Assembly: GCA_000272025.2 (NCBI GenBank)
Contig: AKCV02000015.1
Span: 868,001 to 932,000, forward strand
Source: Imbroritus primus
Lineage (GTDB): Bacteria; Pseudomonadota; Gammaproteobacteria; Burkholderiales; Burkholderiaceae
Reading direction: 5' to 3'
Length of the DNA stretch: 64,000 nt
In this document: piece by piece, positions 20,508 through 28,358 of the stretch
Numbering within the stretch: the stretch's first letter is position 1
How the letters are laid out: the number at the start of each line of letters is the position of its first letter
The notes under the pieces: generated by a model
What the model saw: only the letters and a program-made list of their open reading frames with translations
Told to the model about the DNA's origin: nothing
The model's database searches: none
Made by a program: the position numbers and the translations under genes

Positions 20508-20801
20508 ACTCGAGGTTAAATGGGGCAAAGGGGTAAGTCTGGCAGACTACCACGACTGGGGCATGGCAAATGCCATGTCCGTGCCTGCGTTGGGGGCAGA
20601 TGCAGGTTGCGACGGGCCGATGCCAACACGCAACGCTAGGCCCGGATTTCGCCTCCTTGCTCCGGCTATCGGAAAACGTCGGCAACATACTACATTCCCA
20701 CGGTTTCAGAGCCAAAATGCGTTGATACGTCAATATTTTCGCGTTCCTGTGCGGTAGAATGCGCTTCAATTGCCCAACACCACAATAATGCGATACCGCG
20801 C

Positions 20802-21365
20802 ATGAATTTCCGCTTGGCCGGGCGGGCCTGGCTTTCCCTTCCGCTCCTGTTTGCGATCCTGCTCCTTGCGCCGGTGACATTCTTGCGTGCAGCACCAAGC
20901 GATACATTGGATGCCTCGCAGGATATGGCTGTGAGCCAGATTCTCAACGGCATTCTCAGCTACGCACGATGGCCTGCCGGAACGCTGGAGGGGGATACGC
21001 TCCGCTTATGCCTGATCGGCTCTCCCAGGCATGCCGAATTCCTCGGATATCACAGCGCCATCATCGACGGCCGGCGCATCGTCGTGGAGCGCAAGACGCC
21101 TGCTGATCTGCCTGGCACGTGCAATGCCTTGTATACCGGCGCGCTCGACAACGCGGAACGTGACACGATGGTCCGCAATGTCGTTGGCAAGCCGGTTCTC
21201 GTCATCAGCGAGCGGGGCGAAAGCTGTAGCGTTGCAAGCATGTTCTGCCTGACGGCTGTCGACCGGCGCGTCACATTCGAAATCAACCTGGACGCAGTTG
21301 CCCGCAGTGGCATTCGCATCCATCCCAGCGTGCTCAAGCTGGCCCGTCCGCAGGTGCGCCCATGA
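20802..21365 (+). CDS. yfiR: YfiR family periplasmic repressor of YfiN
   Basis: A 187-residue DUF4154/YfiR protein. A long signal peptide (LSLPLLFAILLLAPVTFLRA) leads to a periplasmic domain with LNGILSYARWPAGT, LCLIGSP, ALYTGALDN, GKPVLVISERG and a C-terminal RSGIRIHPSVLKLARP. These are the family's strands. Cys residues in GTCNAL and SCSVASMFCLT could form the redox-sensitive disulphide known from YfiR. In Pseudomonas, YfiR binds the periplasmic part of YfiN and keeps its cyclase off. It overlaps yfiN by 4 bp (ATGA), so the genes are translationally coupled. The 273-bp gap upstream should hold the operon promoter; TAGAAT at 20755-20760 is a possible -10. Confidence 0.9.
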   Translation: MNFRLAGRAWLSLPLLFAILLLAPVTFLRAAPSDTLDASQDMAVSQILNGILSYARWPAGTLEGDTLRLCLIGSPRHAEFLGYHSAIIDGRRIVVERKTPADLPGTCNALYTGALDNAERDTMVRNVVGKPVLVISERGESCSVASMFCLTAVDRRVTFEINLDAVARSGIRIHPSVLKLARPQVRP

Positions 21366-22657
21366 GACGCACTCTACGGCGTGACATCGGTTCACTTCCC
21401 GGCAAGTCCACCGGATTACGGCAGATGCTGTACCGCGGAAACCTCTGGATAGCCACGCTGGCAGTGTGCCTGATTGGCCTGCTGATTATCCCGCTTGGCG
21501 TGCTGAACCTGCGGGCATATGCCAGCAACAACCTCAACCTGATCGTCCGCTCCATGGCCTACACCGTGGAAGCCGCCGTCGTGTTCGCGGATGCGCAGGC
21601 TGCGGAGGACACCTTGCGGCACATCGGCCTGACGGAAGACGTTACCGAAGCCACGGTATTCGACAACCATGGCCAGCAATTCGCACATTGGGAGCAACCT
21701 TCTCCGGACGTATTGGACAAAGCGGCGCGCTACGTCCCGGACTGGATTCGCGTGCCGCCGGCCCGCCAGCCCTTGCTGTACCAGGGACGGACCATCGGCG
21801 AGATTCATGTGCAAGGGCTCAACCAGACGCTGCTGCAATTCCTGATAGCGGGCGTCCTTGGCATCATCGCCTGCCTGGCCTTGACGGTCGCAGTAGCCGG
21901 CATGCTTTCCCGCCGTCTGGTCAGCCGGATTCTCAAGCCTCTCAACCAGCTGGCCGAGGTTGCACATGCGGTGCGCACGGACCGTGCCTTCAATCGGCGT
22001 GTTCCGGATTCACAGATTCACGAGCTGCATGCGCTTGGTGGTGACTTCAATGCCTTGCTTGACGAGCTGGAGGACTGGAATACGCGCAATGAAAGCGAAA
22101 AAGCTTCGCTGACGCACCAGGCGTTTCATGACAGCCTCACAGGATTACAGAATCGCGCATTGTTTGTGGAGCGCCTCAATGCGGCGATGATGCACGCTCG
22201 AGAGACCGGAAGGGAAGTCGCGGTGCTGTTCATCGATGGGGATTCGTTCAAGTCGATCAATGACGAGCGCGGCCATGCCGCTGGGGACGCAGTGCTGATT
22301 GCCATCGCGGAACGCATCCGCGCACGCGTCCGAAAGGATGATGTGGTCGTGCGGCTTGGAGGCGACGAGTTTGCCATCATGCTGGCCCCCATGGAAGACA
22401 GCGCCCGGGCACTGGAACTTGCCGACGCCATCCTCTCAAGCATGCGGGCGCCGATCCATCTCCCCGATGGCGGTGAGATCATCGCCTCGCTCAGCATCGG
22501 AGTTGCCCTCTATCCCCGGCACGGCGAAACTTCCCACGACCTGTTGCACGCGGCTGACGAGGCGATGTATCGCGCCAAGCGCCTGGGGCCCGGCAGTCGC
22601 TGGCTGGCGGATACCGGATCAGGTCTGTTGCTGTCAGAGCGCATGACTACCAACTGA
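21362..22657 (+). CDS. yfiN: Membrane diguanylate cyclase YfiN (CHASE8-HAMP-GGDEF)
   Basis: A 431-residue inner-membrane protein that makes cyclic di-GMP. One membrane segment lies near residues 28-55 (IATLAVCLIGLLIIPLGVLN), then a periplasmic CHASE8-like domain (SMAYTVEAAVVFADAQAA), a second segment (FLIAGVLGIIACLALTVAVA), HAMP, and the catalytic domain with FHDSLTGLQNRALF and RLGGDEFAIML. The active-site GGDEF is intact, and RKDD stands five residues before it, a complete RxxD inhibitory site, so product feedback is expected. Middle gene of yfiR-yfiN-yfiB. The known system senses periplasmic stress and raises biofilm formation. Confidence 0.93.
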   Translation: MRRTLRRDIGSLPGKSTGLRQMLYRGNLWIATLAVCLIGLLIIPLGVLNLRAYASNNLNLIVRSMAYTVEAAVVFADAQAAEDTLRHIGLTEDVTEATVFDNHGQQFAHWEQPSPDVLDKAARYVPDWIRVPPARQPLLYQGRTIGEIHVQGLNQTLLQFLIAGVLGIIACLALTVAVAGMLSRRLVSRILKPLNQLAEVAHAVRTDRAFNRRVPDSQIHELHALGGDFNALLDELEDWNTRNESEKASLTHQAFHDSLTGLQNRALFVERLNAAMMHARETGREVAVLFIDGDSFKSINDERGHAAGDAVLIAIAERIRARVRKDDVVVRLGGDEFAIMLAPMEDSARALELADAILSSMRAPIHLPDGGEIIASLSIGVALYPRHGETSHDLLHAADEAMYRAKRLGPGSRWLADTGSGLLLSERMTTN

Positions 22658-22667
22658 GGATTTCAAT

Positions 22668-23183
22668 ATGCGTTTTATCCACCTTCCTCACATGCTGCGT
22701 GCAGCGCGGTTGTTCCTGGCGCTGCTGCTGGGTGCGGCGGTACTTGCCGCATGTGCATCCAACCCGCGCAAGGAGGGGCTCAGCGAGCGGCAGATTGCGG
22801 TGCTGAAGGAGCAGGGATTCAAGCTAACCGAGGATGGCTGGGCTTTCGGCATGTCGAGCAAGATACTGTTCGGCAACGATGAGGACAAGATCAGCGATGA
22901 AAGCCGTCCCGTGATTTTCCGTATCTCCCGCGCCTTGCTCGATGCCGGGATCGATAGTGTGCGGCTGGAGGGGCATACCGATTCGCAAGGTGCTGCAGAC
23001 TACAACCAGCGCCTGTCGGTACGCCGCGCCGAGGCTGTTGCCCAGGTATTCATCGAGGCCGGCATGCCGAAAGCCAATGTTCGTGCCATGGGCATGGGCA
23101 TGTCCAAGCCGGTGGCGGATAACCAGACTGCCGTGGGACGCCTGGAAAATCGGCGCGTGACGATCATCGTACCGGTGGAGTGA
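22668..23183 (+). CDS. yfiB: OmpA-like outer-membrane lipoprotein YfiB
   Basis: A 171-residue lipoprotein. A hydrophobic signal ends in the lipobox LAACAS, so Cys28 would be lipidated. The C-terminal OmpA domain has ILFGNDEDKIS, LEGHTDSQGAADYNQRLSVR and GMSKPVADNQT..ENRRV, including the residues that bind peptidoglycan. In the Pseudomonas system YfiB captures YfiR at the outer membrane and so frees YfiN. It is 10 bp after yfiN and completes the operon. Confidence 0.92.
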   Translation: MRFIHLPHMLRAARLFLALLLGAAVLAACASNPRKEGLSERQIAVLKEQGFKLTEDGWAFGMSSKILFGNDEDKISDESRPVIFRISRALLDAGIDSVRLEGHTDSQGAADYNQRLSVRRAEAVAQVFIEAGMPKANVRAMGMGMSKPVADNQTAVGRLENRRVTIIVPVE

Positions 23184-23296
23184 AAGAGGGGCCCATTCAC
23201 CTGGCAAGGGGATGCAACCCATCGTCGCTCCCGCTTCAGGCCAAACAGCATCACGTCAGTGGTGATACGGCTCGACTCGCGCACTGACCCGATACG

Positions 23297-24691
23297 CTAA
23301 CGCGATTCCACGAACTCCAGCAGAGCCTGACGCTCCTCACGTGGCGCCGTGGCGTAGCGGTCGCGTGCGACCGCCGCTGCACCCCCATGCCAGAGAATGG
23401 CCTCCTGCACCGTCCGGGCGCGGCCATCATGCAGATAGCCCACGCGATCATTCATCATGTGCAGCAGGCTGATGCCCCATAGAGGCGGTGTGCGCCATTC
23501 ACGGCCGCTGGCGAGAAAATCAGGGCGATGGTCAGCCAGATCCTCACCCATGTCATGTAGCAGAAGGTCGGTATACGCAGCGATGCGCTGCCCCGACAGA
23601 TCCCCCAGGAGATGATGCTTTCCCAACGGTAGCTCAGGCCGGTGGCAAGCCGCACATCCCATGGCACCGAATGCCGCCTGGCCACGCAGCACCGCAGCCT
23701 TCACCGCCGCGCTTGCCGCAGGACGAGGTGCCGGCGGTGCAAGCCATGCCAGATAGACCTCCAGGTCATCGAGCTGAGTGTCTGTCAGCTCCGGCATTCC
23801 GCCGTGGGGTTGGCTTCTGCAGGCGCTTTGCACCGGCGTGCAGTTCTGCGCCGGCATCAGTGTGGTGGTGATGCCAAGATCGCCATGCATGGCGGCAGCA
23901 ATCTGGTCACGCAATGTGCTGCGGTTGCTTTTCAGGCCATAGCGCCCTGGTATCTGGCGATTCGAGGCAGCGTCGTACACGATGTTCAGGCGGCCCTGCA
24001 TGCCGGTGCTGCGGGATTCTGCCGCCAGGTCTTTCAGCGTCTGGATCTCGACGCTTTCCAGCAGCCCCAGGCCAAATACTCCGGGCCCGATGCGGGCCGA
24101 AACCTGCGCAGGGCCGAGCGGGCCATATCCCGGTTCGTCGATGGCGATGGAAGGGCGCCGCAGGCTGACGGGCTCACCATCGGCCAGCTTGACGATCTTT
24201 TCCTGCCAGCTGACGCGTACGCGTCCCTCCGGCGGTACGCCCGGAATACTGTCTTCATTGAGTTGGTCGCCGTACACGGGATGTGGCCGGGGCCCACCAT
24301 GCTTGTCTTGCCCATCGACGGACAGCCGCAGCAGCAGCGCGCGTGCCCGTTCTCCCGGACCGTTCGGCGCATGGCCCTTGCCATTGCCGTTGTGGCAGGC
24401 GATGCAGGAAATACGGTTGTGCAGTGGCCCGAGACCATCGACTTCGGTATCGCGCGAAGGTGCAATCACCCAGTTCTGCCGGAACAATGTCCGGCCCCGG
24501 AAAAAAGCATCGCGCAACGCATCGGGTAATCCGGGCAAGGGTTGCCCGAATGCTTCCCGGCTGCGATCTTCGGTAGCCGGTGCCCATGTCTGCGTGGGCA
24601 TGGCCGTGGCACTGTCGTGCAGCACCACGAGCCCGGATGCAACGACGCCGATGAGCGCCAGCGCAATGACCGACGGCACGAGCGGTTTCAT
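23297..24691 (-). CDS. Di-heme c-type protein of the DUF1111 / 'thiol oxidoreductase' family
   Basis: A 464-residue exported protein. The ATG at 24691 overlaps the stop of the upstream binding-protein gene (ATGA); the longer frame to 24925 is rejected as nonsense in composition. The N-terminus is a membrane/signal segment (SVIALALIGVVASGLVVL). Two haem-binding motifs, CIACHNG and CAACHRP, are visible, with LHDMGEDLAD and WRTPPLWGIS typical of this family, which is related to MauG and di-haem peroxidases. It probably acts in the periplasm in electron transfer. The third gene of the TonB receptor operon, so its activity should serve the imported substrate; what it oxidises or reduces is unknown. 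Confidence 0.85.
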   Translation of the reverse strand: MKPLVPSVIALALIGVVASGLVVLHDSATAMPTQTWAPATEDRSREAFGQPLPGLPDALRDAFFRGRTLFRQNWVIAPSRDTEVDGLGPLHNRISCIACHNGNGKGHAPNGPGERARALLLRLSVDGQDKHGGPRPHPVYGDQLNEDSIPGVPPEGRVRVSWQEKIVKLADGEPVSLRRPSIAIDEPGYGPLGPAQVSARIGPGVFGLGLLESVEIQTLKDLAAESRSTGMQGRLNIVYDAASNRQIPGRYGLKSNRSTLRDQIAAAMHGDLGITTTLMPAQNCTPVQSACRSQPHGGMPELTDTQLDDLEVYLAWLAPPAPRPAASAAVKAAVLRGQAAFGAMGCAACHRPELPLGKHHLLGDLSGQRIAAYTDLLLHDMGEDLADHRPDFLASGREWRTPPLWGISLLHMMNDRVGYLHDGRARTVQEAILWHGGAAAVARDRYATAPREERQALLEFVESR

Positions 24692-26016
24692 GTGCCGAGC
24701 GCTTGCAGCGCAGCATTGGCCTTTGCGCGCTGGTCTGCATGGAATGCTGCCCAGCGCTGCATCATTGCCTGCCTGGGGGCGGGGCCGCCCTCGAGATCCT
24801 GACGGAACAGCCCGCGCAACGCCGTGCTGTCTGCCTCGGCCTCGGCAATCGCCGGTGCGCCGAGCAGGGTGCGGATGTGCTGTACCGGCTTGTGCTGCGC
24901 TTCGGCGGCATGTACACGGGTCCACAATGCCTGAAGCTCGGCATGCGGGCGCACCACCATTTCATCGAACATCGCCGAGATAATGGCAAGACGCCAGCGG
25001 CCGCGTGCATTGTCGTAGGCAAGCATGCCTGCCCCGGCGGCGGCAAATGGATTGAATTCCGCGCCACTCATGTTTTTGGTGGGGTATACCGTCGGGCGTA
25101 CTGGCAGTTTGCGGATGTTGGGATGCATCAGGAGGCGCTGGCCGGTATCCGACAGGATAAAGGTTGCAAACGCCCTTGCACCGTCCGGGTTGCCCGGGAC
25201 GGCAGGGTAGGCGATATGCCCAGGATTGATCCCGTTGTGCGCCGGATAATGGGCACTCAGCCTGGCGCCTTGGGCAATCGCTGCCTGCACGAAAAAATCC
25301 ATCGACAATCCGATGGCTACCTCCCCCGTGCCCACCATGTCGGTAATGAATGTCGAACCGCGCCGCGCCAGTCTGGACAGGGCGCCGATTTCGCTCCAGA
25401 GGGCCCAGCCGCGCGCCCAGCCATAGGACTGGAGGACGATGTCGAACATCACAGGCGCAAAGCCAACTTCGCTTGGCACAGGCAGGGCAATCCGGCCTTG
25501 CAGACGTGGCGTCGCCAGATCGGTCCAGTCCCTTGGGACAGGCACCGCAAGCTGCCTGAGCCGGGCCTCATCGCAGGCAAACACATAACCTGCGATCTCC
25601 GTCGCCAGGAAATAGCCATCGGCATCGCTGATGCGTGTACCGCCCACGGCTTCCGGCAATCCGTTGCGCGGTACATCGAGCGGGCGCAGCAACTGCTCCT
25701 CCTTCAGCAGCGAGAAAGTCCGCGGCGAAGCCGACCAGTACACATCCACGCTCCCGTCACGCGCATGCTTACGCAGGTACGGCAGTGCGTCATGCGGCAT
25801 GCGCCACAGGTACCGGAGGCGGTACTGCGGATATGCCTGTTCGAATGCCGTCTCGAAGCGCGACATCACTTCATCGGGATAGCTGGTGAGCACGTTCACC
25901 ACGGTCTGGGTGGCCGCCCGGCCAAGACCTGGCAGGGCGGACAGCCAGGGCAGGGCGAGTGCCCCCAGAACCAGCCTGCGGCGGGGCGCCTGTGGTGTCG
26001 AATGCAGTGACTTCAT
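24688..26016 (-). CDS. Periplasmic substrate-binding protein (ABC type), orphan
   Basis: A 442-residue binding protein with a twin-arginine-like signal (APRRRLVLGALALPWLSALP). The mature start VVNVLTSYPDEVMSRFETAF and later motifs (GSVDVYWSASPRTFSLL, GTGEVAIGLSMDFF, AFATFILSDTGQRLL) are those of the iron/thiamine/anion-type class of solute-binding proteins. About 110 residues after the usual end (LQALWTRVHAAEAQHKPVQ onward) form an extra helical tail. A GGGAGG site precedes the ATG. No ABC permease or ATPase gene is nearby. It lies between a TonB-dependent receptor (25 bp upstream) and a di-haem protein (4-bp overlap), so it probably picks up what the receptor brings in. Confidence 0.85.
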   Translation of the reverse strand: MKSLHSTPQAPRRRLVLGALALPWLSALPGLGRAATQTVVNVLTSYPDEVMSRFETAFEQAYPQYRLRYLWRMPHDALPYLRKHARDGSVDVYWSASPRTFSLLKEEQLLRPLDVPRNGLPEAVGGTRISDADGYFLATEIAGYVFACDEARLRQLAVPVPRDWTDLATPRLQGRIALPVPSEVGFAPVMFDIVLQSYGWARGWALWSEIGALSRLARRGSTFITDMVGTGEVAIGLSMDFFVQAAIAQGARLSAHYPAHNGINPGHIAYPAVPGNPDGARAFATFILSDTGQRLLMHPNIRKLPVRPTVYPTKNMSGAEFNPFAAAGAGMLAYDNARGRWRLAIISAMFDEMVVRPHAELQALWTRVHAAEAQHKPVQHIRTLLGAPAIAEAEADSTALRGLFRQDLEGGPAPRQAMMQRWAAFHADQRAKANAALQALGT

Positions 26017-26041
26017 GGCGACGCCTCCCGTGCAATACCGG

Positions 26042-28003
26042 TCAGAATGGGACATTGACTTGCGTAAAGAAGGTCCGGCCAGGTTCCGGGAAGCCTTCCG
26101 TGTACATGTAGTTCTTGTCGAGCAGGTTGCGTACGCCGGCTTCGACGGTGGCACCGTTGCTGAACATGTACGAGACCTTGGCGTTTACCACGGCAAAGCC
26201 GGGGGCGACCTGGCGGCCATCGGAACTCGAATAGCGTCGCGAACTGCTTTCGATGCTGCCTTGCATGCACCAGTGCGGGGTAATGTTCCAGGCGGTGTAG
26301 GCGAAGGCCTTGTGGCGCGACGTATCGGTCAGGAAGGCGTTGTCGCTGCGGTTGTCCCGATCGAGATAGGTATAGTTCGCACCGACCTCCCATGCCCCGA
26401 TGCGGCCGTTCATCTCCAGTTCGATACCTGAAACATATACCTTGCCGATGTTCTGCATCTGTCCAAGCGTCGGCGTCAGCTGGTTCGACTGGATCATGTT
26501 GGTGATGCGGCTGTGGAACAGGCTACCGCCCCAGGTCCAGTCGCTGCCGATCTTGCCGCGATAGCCCAGCTCGAAGTGATTGGCATGCTCTGCCTTGAGG
26601 TCCGGATTCGGGATGGCCGTACCCATGCGGTACGAGTACCGGTCCTTGATCGTGGCGAAACGGCTCTTGCGCGCCACGGAGGCGCGCACCTGGTCGCCGC
26701 TGTCGAGCTTGTAGAGCACCGCAGCCTGCGCATTCAGTGCATTGTTGTTGGCCAGGTTGAACGGTGTCGGCACACCGCCGATCAGGTCCTCCGCGGTCTT
26801 GCCCTCACGCTTCTCGTATGACAGTCCGCCAACCAGCGTGATGCGGTCGTTGAGCTCATGCGTGTCTTCTACCGCGACGGTTTGCGTCTTGTCCTTGAAA
26901 TTCTGGGTCGGGCCGCCGACCACGCTTTCCCGGTGGACATCCAGCTTGTAGTTGTAGGCAAGCTTCAGCACATTGCTGCTGCCGATCCGGATGTCATCCT
27001 GGATGCTGAACCCTTTGGTGTAGTCGTCATATGCACTGGGGCGATTGGTAGGGTGCAGTTGCGTAAAGCTGGCATTGCGGTATTGCACGAGCGAGTTTTC
27101 GAATGCATCGTGATACAGCCGCAGGCGCAGCGTGTGGTTGCCAAATTCGGTCTTGCTCAGGAAAGCTACGCTTTCCTTGTCCCAGTATGGCCAGTCCCAA
27201 TAGCGTACGTTCGTCAACCGGCCGGTGTAGGGCGGGGTGCTTTTTTCACCCTCCTGTTTCATGTAGCTGATTACGTATTCATCCGTGGCATTCGGCGTGA
27301 GGCCAAACTTGACGTTGACCTTGCGGTCGCGGTGATTGCTGCGCTCGCGCTTGCCACCATCCTCGGCCGGCACCGGCTGGAAATCGCGCGACATCAGCGA
27401 GAAATCCTGGTTGACGTACGACACGCCGGCCTGCATGTACCACATTCCCTGGTTGGTGCCGACATTGGCATACGCCTGCTGGCCGGAGATTCCCCCGCGA
27501 TCGCCGAATACAATGCCGCCGCCGACTTCGCCTTCAAAAGGCTTGCTCGGCCGCCGGCTGACGAGATTGATCGCCCCGCCCAGCGTATTCGCGCCATACA
27601 GCGCAGAGCTGAAACCTTTCGAGACCTCGATACGCGACAGGTCATACGTGGTGAAGCGCGACAGATCGACATAGCCGTCGTACGGCACATACACAGGGAT
27701 GCCATCGGCATAGATCGGCACTTGCCGCAAATCGAAACCGCGCACGGACATCATCAGCTCATTCCGTGCTCCACTCTTGGTCAGGTTCGTGCCCGGCACC
27801 AGGTTCAGTGCGGTACCAACGTTGTTCGTGTCGAAGCGGCGCATTTCCTCGGAATCGATGCTGGTACTGCCGACAGTTGCCTTGCCTGCATCAGCGGATA
27901 CGACTACCTCGCCCAGCGTAAATACCTGATCGACTGATGCGGCATAAGCGCTGCCGGCAAAGATTGGGAGCAGGGCATAGGCACCCAGGTGATGTTGTTT
28001 CAT
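26042..28003 (-). CDS. TonB-dependent outer-membrane receptor
   Basis: A 653-residue receptor with a signal peptide (ALLPIFAGSAYA) and a TonB-box-like EVVVSA. The plug domain contains VPGTNLTKSG, MMSVRGFDLRQVPIYADGIP and LYGANTLGGAINLVSRRP; the rest is a 22-strand barrel ending in the C-terminal Phe of FFTQVNVPF. The pattern resembles siderophore/vitamin receptors, but none of the well-known subfamilies is obvious. The upstream region carries two inverted repeats that look like ModE boxes, so a molybdenum- or tungsten-linked substrate is my hypothesis. First gene of a three-gene operon. No usual Shine-Dalgarno sequence is seen; the promoter may lie so close that the mRNA is nearly leaderless. 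Confidence 0.9.
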   Translation of the reverse strand: MKQHHLGAYALLPIFAGSAYAASVDQVFTLGEVVVSADAGKATVGSTSIDSEEMRRFDTNNVGTALNLVPGTNLTKSGARNELMMSVRGFDLRQVPIYADGIPVYVPYDGYVDLSRFTTYDLSRIEVSKGFSSALYGANTLGGAINLVSRRPSKPFEGEVGGGIVFGDRGGISGQQAYANVGTNQGMWYMQAGVSYVNQDFSLMSRDFQPVPAEDGGKRERSNHRDRKVNVKFGLTPNATDEYVISYMKQEGEKSTPPYTGRLTNVRYWDWPYWDKESVAFLSKTEFGNHTLRLRLYHDAFENSLVQYRNASFTQLHPTNRPSAYDDYTKGFSIQDDIRIGSSNVLKLAYNYKLDVHRESVVGGPTQNFKDKTQTVAVEDTHELNDRITLVGGLSYEKREGKTAEDLIGGVPTPFNLANNNALNAQAAVLYKLDSGDQVRASVARKSRFATIKDRYSYRMGTAIPNPDLKAEHANHFELGYRGKIGSDWTWGGSLFHSRITNMIQSNQLTPTLGQMQNIGKVYVSGIELEMNGRIGAWEVGANYTYLDRDNRSDNAFLTDTSRHKAFAYTAWNITPHWCMQGSIESSSRRYSSSDGRQVAPGFAVVNAKVSYMFSNGATVEAGVRNLLDKNYMYTEGFPEPGRTFFTQVNVPF

Positions 28004-28008
28004 GGCTC

Positions 28009-28031
28009 GATATATATAGTTTTATATAACG
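28009..28031. promoter_or_regulatory. ModE-like box 2, overlapping the likely promoter of the TonB receptor
   Basis: CGATATAT at 28009-28016 and ATATAACG at 28024-28031 form a near-perfect inverted repeat with a 7-bp spacer, six bases before the receptor's ATG. On the minus strand TTGCCA, 17 bp, then TATATC can be read as -35 and -10 running through this box, which would put the transcript start at or near the ATG. A bound repressor would block it. The match to the E. coli ModE operator (CGTTATAT...ACATAACG) is from memory. Confidence 0.55.
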
Positions 28032-28037
28032 GTTGGC

Positions 28038-28063
28038 AAAAAATCGCCGGGACGGATCCCGGC
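28038..28063 (-). terminator. Intrinsic terminator just upstream of the TonB receptor operon
   Basis: Read on the minus strand, GCCGGGA and TCCCGGC (7-bp perfect stem, 28063-28046) are followed by GA and then six T residues (28043-28038). This is a textbook Rho-independent terminator. It either ends the transcript of the upstream diguanylate cyclase gene or acts as an attenuator in a long leader of the receptor operon. Confidence 0.7.
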
Positions 28064-28091
28064 CACAGGTCTGGGTCGATTGAGATGCAAT

Positions 28092-28128
28092 ACCCGCGCT
28101 GCCGCGGCGTTCCCGGGAGGCAGCGGGT
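28092..28128 (-). ncRNA. Conspicuous leader hairpin between two ModE-like boxes
   Basis: ACCCG (28092-28096) pairs with CGGGT (28124-28128), and CTGCC (28099-28103) with GGCAG (28119-28123), with a 15-nt apical region containing CCCGGGA. With the terminator 30 bp further on, the layout looks like a sensor hairpin plus terminator. It matches no riboswitch family I can confirm. Confidence 0.35.
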
Positions 28129-28142
28129 GTTGATCTAAGGAT

Positions 28143-28166
28143 CGTTATATTTATTAAAATATAACG
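28143..28166. promoter_or_regulatory. ModE-like box 1, distal
   Basis: CGTTATAT at 28143-28150 and ATATAACG at 28159-28166 are perfect inverted 8-mers with an 8-bp AT-only spacer. The half-sites and the 8-bp spacing equal the E. coli modA operator as I remember it. The right half, ATATAACGG, is repeated exactly in box 2, 135 bp away. A 9-mer, TTGATCTAA, next to this box (28130-28138) recurs at 28206-28214. Confidence 0.6.
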
Positions 28167-28358
28167 GTGACTATAAAGTGCTTTACGGGTGCAGGCAAGT
28201 GCTTATTGATCTAAAGATGGGACTTCTGTGGTGTAGGCAGGAACTGGTGCACATGCATGCCAGACTGCCGCCAGAGCACCGTCATCTGGCACCGGCGCAA
28301 CACATCCGGCAGTGCCAACGTCGGGTTCGGAAGCCTCAGGCCGGACTCGCCACGCGCG

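Noticed and set aside
28004-28358. Cobalamin or molybdenum-cofactor riboswitch before the TonB receptor
   Set aside because: The B12 box (GCCACTG) is missing, and although a GCCTCCC stretch recalls the Moco motif, the overall architecture does not fit what I remember. Only an unassigned hairpin is reported.
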